Shown: positions 62,800 to 64,000 of the stretch, piece after piece
Layout: each line of letters starts with the position of its first letter
Numbering within the stretch: the first letter of the stretch is position 1
Position numbers and translations under genes: made by a program
Notes under the pieces: generated by a model
What the model was told of the DNA's origin: nothing
Seen by the model: only the letters and a program-made list of their open reading frames with translations
The model's database searches: none
NCBI RefSeq assembly: GCF_030719215.1
Contig: NZ_CP120983.1
Span: forward strand, 1,984,001 to 2,048,000
Reading direction: 5' to 3'
DNA length: 64,000 nucleotides
Source: Streptomyces sp. Alt3
GTDB taxonomy: Bacteria > Actinomycetota > Actinomycetes > Streptomycetales > Streptomycetaceae

Positions 62800-63753
62800 G
62801 TGACCAGCGAGAACAACACGAGAACGGGAGCCGCTACCGGCCCCACCATGCCGGAGAGACGCCCGGTCCGGTCCTGGCAGGACGCCGAGCACAACGCGGC
62901 GGCATGGATGCGGTACTGGGGCTACACCGACGCACGGGCCGACCCCGGGGGGCCCGACGGCGGCATAGACGTGCGGTCGGCACGTGCGCTGGGGCAGGTG
63001 AAGTACGTGGCGGCGGCTGTGGGCCGCCCGGAGTTGCAGCTCCTCTTCGGAGCCCGGGGCCGTCTGCTGGACCGCCAGTTGCTCTTCTTCACGGGCAGCA
63101 GCTATGCCGCACCCGCCCTCCGGTACGCCCTTGAGAACGACATCGCTCTGTTCGTGTACGGCCTCGACGGGTCCATGGAAGCGCGTAACGCCCCGGCCCG
63201 GCGCATCACGGACCGAGCCCGAGCCGCGGAGACCGCGCGAGCGGCCGAGGCGCGCAGGCTCACCGCAGCCGGCTCCCACAGCGCTGCCGACACCGGCCCC
63301 GCTCCCGGACAGCCCACCGCGGCCTCCCCGGGCCGCGGCTCCCGGAGCCCCGACGGCCCGCACCCGAATCCGCCGCCCGCCGCCCGGAAGGAGCGGCGTC
63401 CCGGAACCGAGCGGATGCTCCTCGGCCTCTTCATGGCCTTCGTCGCACTGATCCTGCCCGCCGGGGATTCCTACACCCCGCAGCCCGGCCGGCTCGTGGC
63501 GACGGTCCTCCTGCTCGTCGTCCCGTGCTGGCTGCTGGTCTGGGGCGCCGTCACGAAGTCGCGGCGCCGCTTCTGGCCGGTCGGGCTGAGCCTCTTCCTG
63601 CTGCACCTCTCCCTGGCGTGGGCGACAAACGCGCAGCTCTGGCAGGGCGACACCTCCGACCTGCTCCTCCCGGGAGCCCCGCTCGCACTGTGCCTGCTGA
63701 CGTCCACGCTGCTGATCCGGTGGCACGCTCGCACGGGTGACGAGAAGCGGTAG
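62800..63753 (+). CDS. Membrane-linked Mrr-like restriction endonuclease-domain protein
   Basis: The 317-residue protein has an Mrr-type PD-(D/E)XK domain (about 25-130; SWQDAEHNAAAWMRYWGY, GPDGGIDVRSARALGQVKYV). A disordered Ala/Pro-rich linker (about 140-200) is followed by four predicted transmembrane helices (205-317). Catalytic Asp and Q-x-K are intact. An Mrr nuclease tethered to the membrane is unusual; it may meet DNA entering the cell. GTG 62800 is the start. Confidence 0.8.
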   Translation: MTSENNTRTGAATGPTMPERRPVRSWQDAEHNAAAWMRYWGYTDARADPGGPDGGIDVRSARALGQVKYVAAAVGRPELQLLFGARGRLLDRQLLFFTGSSYAAPALRYALENDIALFVYGLDGSMEARNAPARRITDRARAAETARAAEARRLTAAGSHSAADTGPAPGQPTAASPGRGSRSPDGPHPNPPPAARKERRPGTERMLLGLFMAFVALILPAGDSYTPQPGRLVATVLLLVVPCWLLVWGAVTKSRRRFWPVGLSLFLLHLSLAWATNAQLWQGDTSDLLLPGAPLALCLLTSTLLIRWHARTGDEKR

Positions 63754-63880
63754 GCACGCCCGCCACGCCCGCGATCGCGGTGTCACTCCGGATCGTTCCG
63801 GATGCCCCTCCCCACGCTGCGCCCCATACCGTCTCCTCGGCGCCCGCAAGACCGACGCGTCCGGAGTCCGGGGAGCAGCG

Positions 63881-64000
63881 ATGCCGACGACTGTCACCAC
63901 CGACCGCCCCACCTCAACCGCCGCCGTGCTCAGGCCTCAGGAGCGCGAGGTGCTCTCCGCGGTCGGCTGCGGCCTGCGGGACGGCGAGATCGCAGCCGCC
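63881..64000 (+). CDS. LuxR-type HTH regulator (partial, start only)
   Basis: The first 40 codons are visible before the window edge. ATG 63881 has a GGGGAG 5 nt upstream. The sequence LRPQEREVLSAVGCGLRDGEIAAA matches the beginning of a LuxR-type HTH (L-T-P-R-E-R-E-V-L). The rest lies outside. Confidence 0.7.
   Translation, partial: MPTTVTTDRPTSTAAVLRPQEREVLSAVGCGLRDGEIAAA

Overview
This is a high-GC actinobacterial chromosome segment, almost certainly from Streptomyces. The evidence is the very strong G/C third-position bias, frequent GTG starts, 4-nt ATGA/GTGA start-stop overlaps, and several Streptomyces-typical families: the XRE/DUF5753 + DUF397 + HATPase triad, a DasR-type operator, a DmdR/IdeR-like iron box and type VII secretion (T7SS)-associated membrane proteins. 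No rRNA, tRNA, CRISPR array or insertion sequence was recognised.

Left flank, 1-18 kb. On the minus strand: a beta-helix protein with two CbbX-type AAA modules (cut by the window edge), a ricin-type lectin membrane protein and a T7SS-associated protein. On the plus strand: a B-lectin membrane protein with the same kind of anchor, then a secreted GH84 beta-N-acetylglucosaminidase whose promoter carries a dre-like (DasR) site. Then on the minus strand: a PAS/PP2C phosphatase, a C39-like peptidase, a siderophore uptake operon (ATPase, binding lipoprotein, fused double permease) with an upstream iron box, an MBL-fold hydrolase and an AraC regulator.

Defence island, about 18-55 kb. It opens on the plus strand with a three-gene operon: a Ser/Thr kinase fused to a DUF1998 helicase with a possible C-terminal nuclease-fold domain (interrupted by a single-base frameshift), a DrmD-like SNF2 helicase and a large type-IIG/DrmMI-like adenine methyltransferase, followed by a small Lys/Ala-rich basic protein. 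Next come a Scr1/DUF397/HATPase regulatory triad, an Mrr-like nuclease, a TetR/GNAT pair and an XRE-ImmA/PIN toxin-antitoxin-like pair. A minus-strand operon then encodes a primary-type sigma factor, DrmA, DrmB and a UvrD-like helicase (the DISARM core, with no DrmC seen), followed by an EcsC protein. Divergent from the sigma gene is mcrB-mcrC and a UvrD-like helicase carrying a RelE/ParE-like N-terminal domain. Convergent with these is an HTH-N6 methylase. All class 1 DISARM components except drmC are present, but in two blocks about 9 kb apart and on opposite strands.

Right flank, 55-64 kb: a persulfide-detoxification operon (MBL-rhodanese, rhodanese, TauE/SafE exporter) and its CstR-like repressor, with matching palindromic operators at both promoters; a secreted M4 metallopeptidase; an HTH/zinc-ribbon protein; a second EcsC-like protein; an Mrr-like nuclease with four membrane helices; and the start of a LuxR-type regulator. 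Functions are read from motifs and translated sequence only; no database search was possible.
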